Positions 5,771 through 5,811 of a DNA stretch of 5,811 nucleotides are shown here, piece by piece (positions within the stretch are counted from its first letter, which is position 1; each line of letters begins with the position of its first letter). The DNA is taken from the NCBI GenBank assembly GCA_947378515.1, contig CANCKG010000053.1:1-5811 (forward strand). Reading direction: 5' to 3'. The notes beneath the pieces were generated by a model that had not been told where the DNA came from, did no database searches, and saw nothing but the letters and a program-made list of their open reading frames with translations. The stretch comes from Gammaproteobacteria bacterium (GTDB taxonomy: Bacteria > Pseudomonadota > Gammaproteobacteria > CAISUE01). Both the position numbers and the translations under genes were made by a program.

Positions 5771-5811
5771 TTCACGAAGCCCTCTTAACAATCCCCCATC
5801 GCTGCCAGTCG

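Larger units (their letters stand above)
5245..5811. other. Gene-free, repeat-rich intergenic region
   Basis: No reading frame with a plausible ribosome binding site and coding character is visible here. The longest start-bearing frames are a few tens of codons and overlap the repeats. The region is a series of unrelated inverted repeats (5301-5341, 5358-5472, 5493-5590, 5674-5739), which suggests a permissive site for repeat insertion between transcription units. Stretches outside the repeats, such as 5591-5673 and 5771-5811, show nothing I can name. Confidence 0.6.

Overview
The window looks like chromosomal DNA of a gammaproteobacterium of moderate G+C content. The evidence is a long class Ia ribonucleotide reductase large subunit with two N-terminal ATP-cone regions (the Pseudomonas-type arrangement), an upstream operator matching the proteobacterial NrdR box, and sigma70-type promoters. 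Palindromic repeats in the spacers recall those scattered through genomes of intracellular or host-associated Gammaproteobacteria such as the Legionellales. That narrower placement is inference only.

Layout. Positions 1-69 hold a tRNA-Gln(UUG) gene on the minus strand, cut at its 3' end by the window edge, with its own promoter near 122-150. Positions 70-584 are a divergent intergenic region holding the nrdA control region: two NrdR boxes 32 bp apart (286-301 and 318-333), an extended -10 promoter (328-355), and a 118-bp two-hairpin repeat (405-522) lying in the predicted nrdA 5' leader. nrdA follows at 585-3440 with all catalytic residues present, and two stem-loops lie after it (3448-3527). 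A separate promoter (TATAAT at 3594) precedes a 523-residue soluble protein of unknown family (3633-5204). No nrdB follows nrdA in the window.

Positions 5205-5811 contain no convincing gene but are dense in inverted repeats. They hold a terminator-like hairpin after the unknown gene, a small palindrome, a second copy of the two-hairpin repeat in opposite orientation (5358-5472, 86% identical to the first without gaps), a nested 98-bp palindromic repeat (5493-5590), and a run of three stem-loops ending in a T-rich tract (5674-5770).

Functionally, the NrdR boxes should couple nrdA expression to the (d)ATP state, while the ATP-cone of the enzyme senses the same signal allosterically. The most novel element is the paired, inverted two-hairpin repeat, one copy of which sits between the NrdR-controlled promoter and the nrdA start codon. 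The unknown protein is the main uncharacterised gene.
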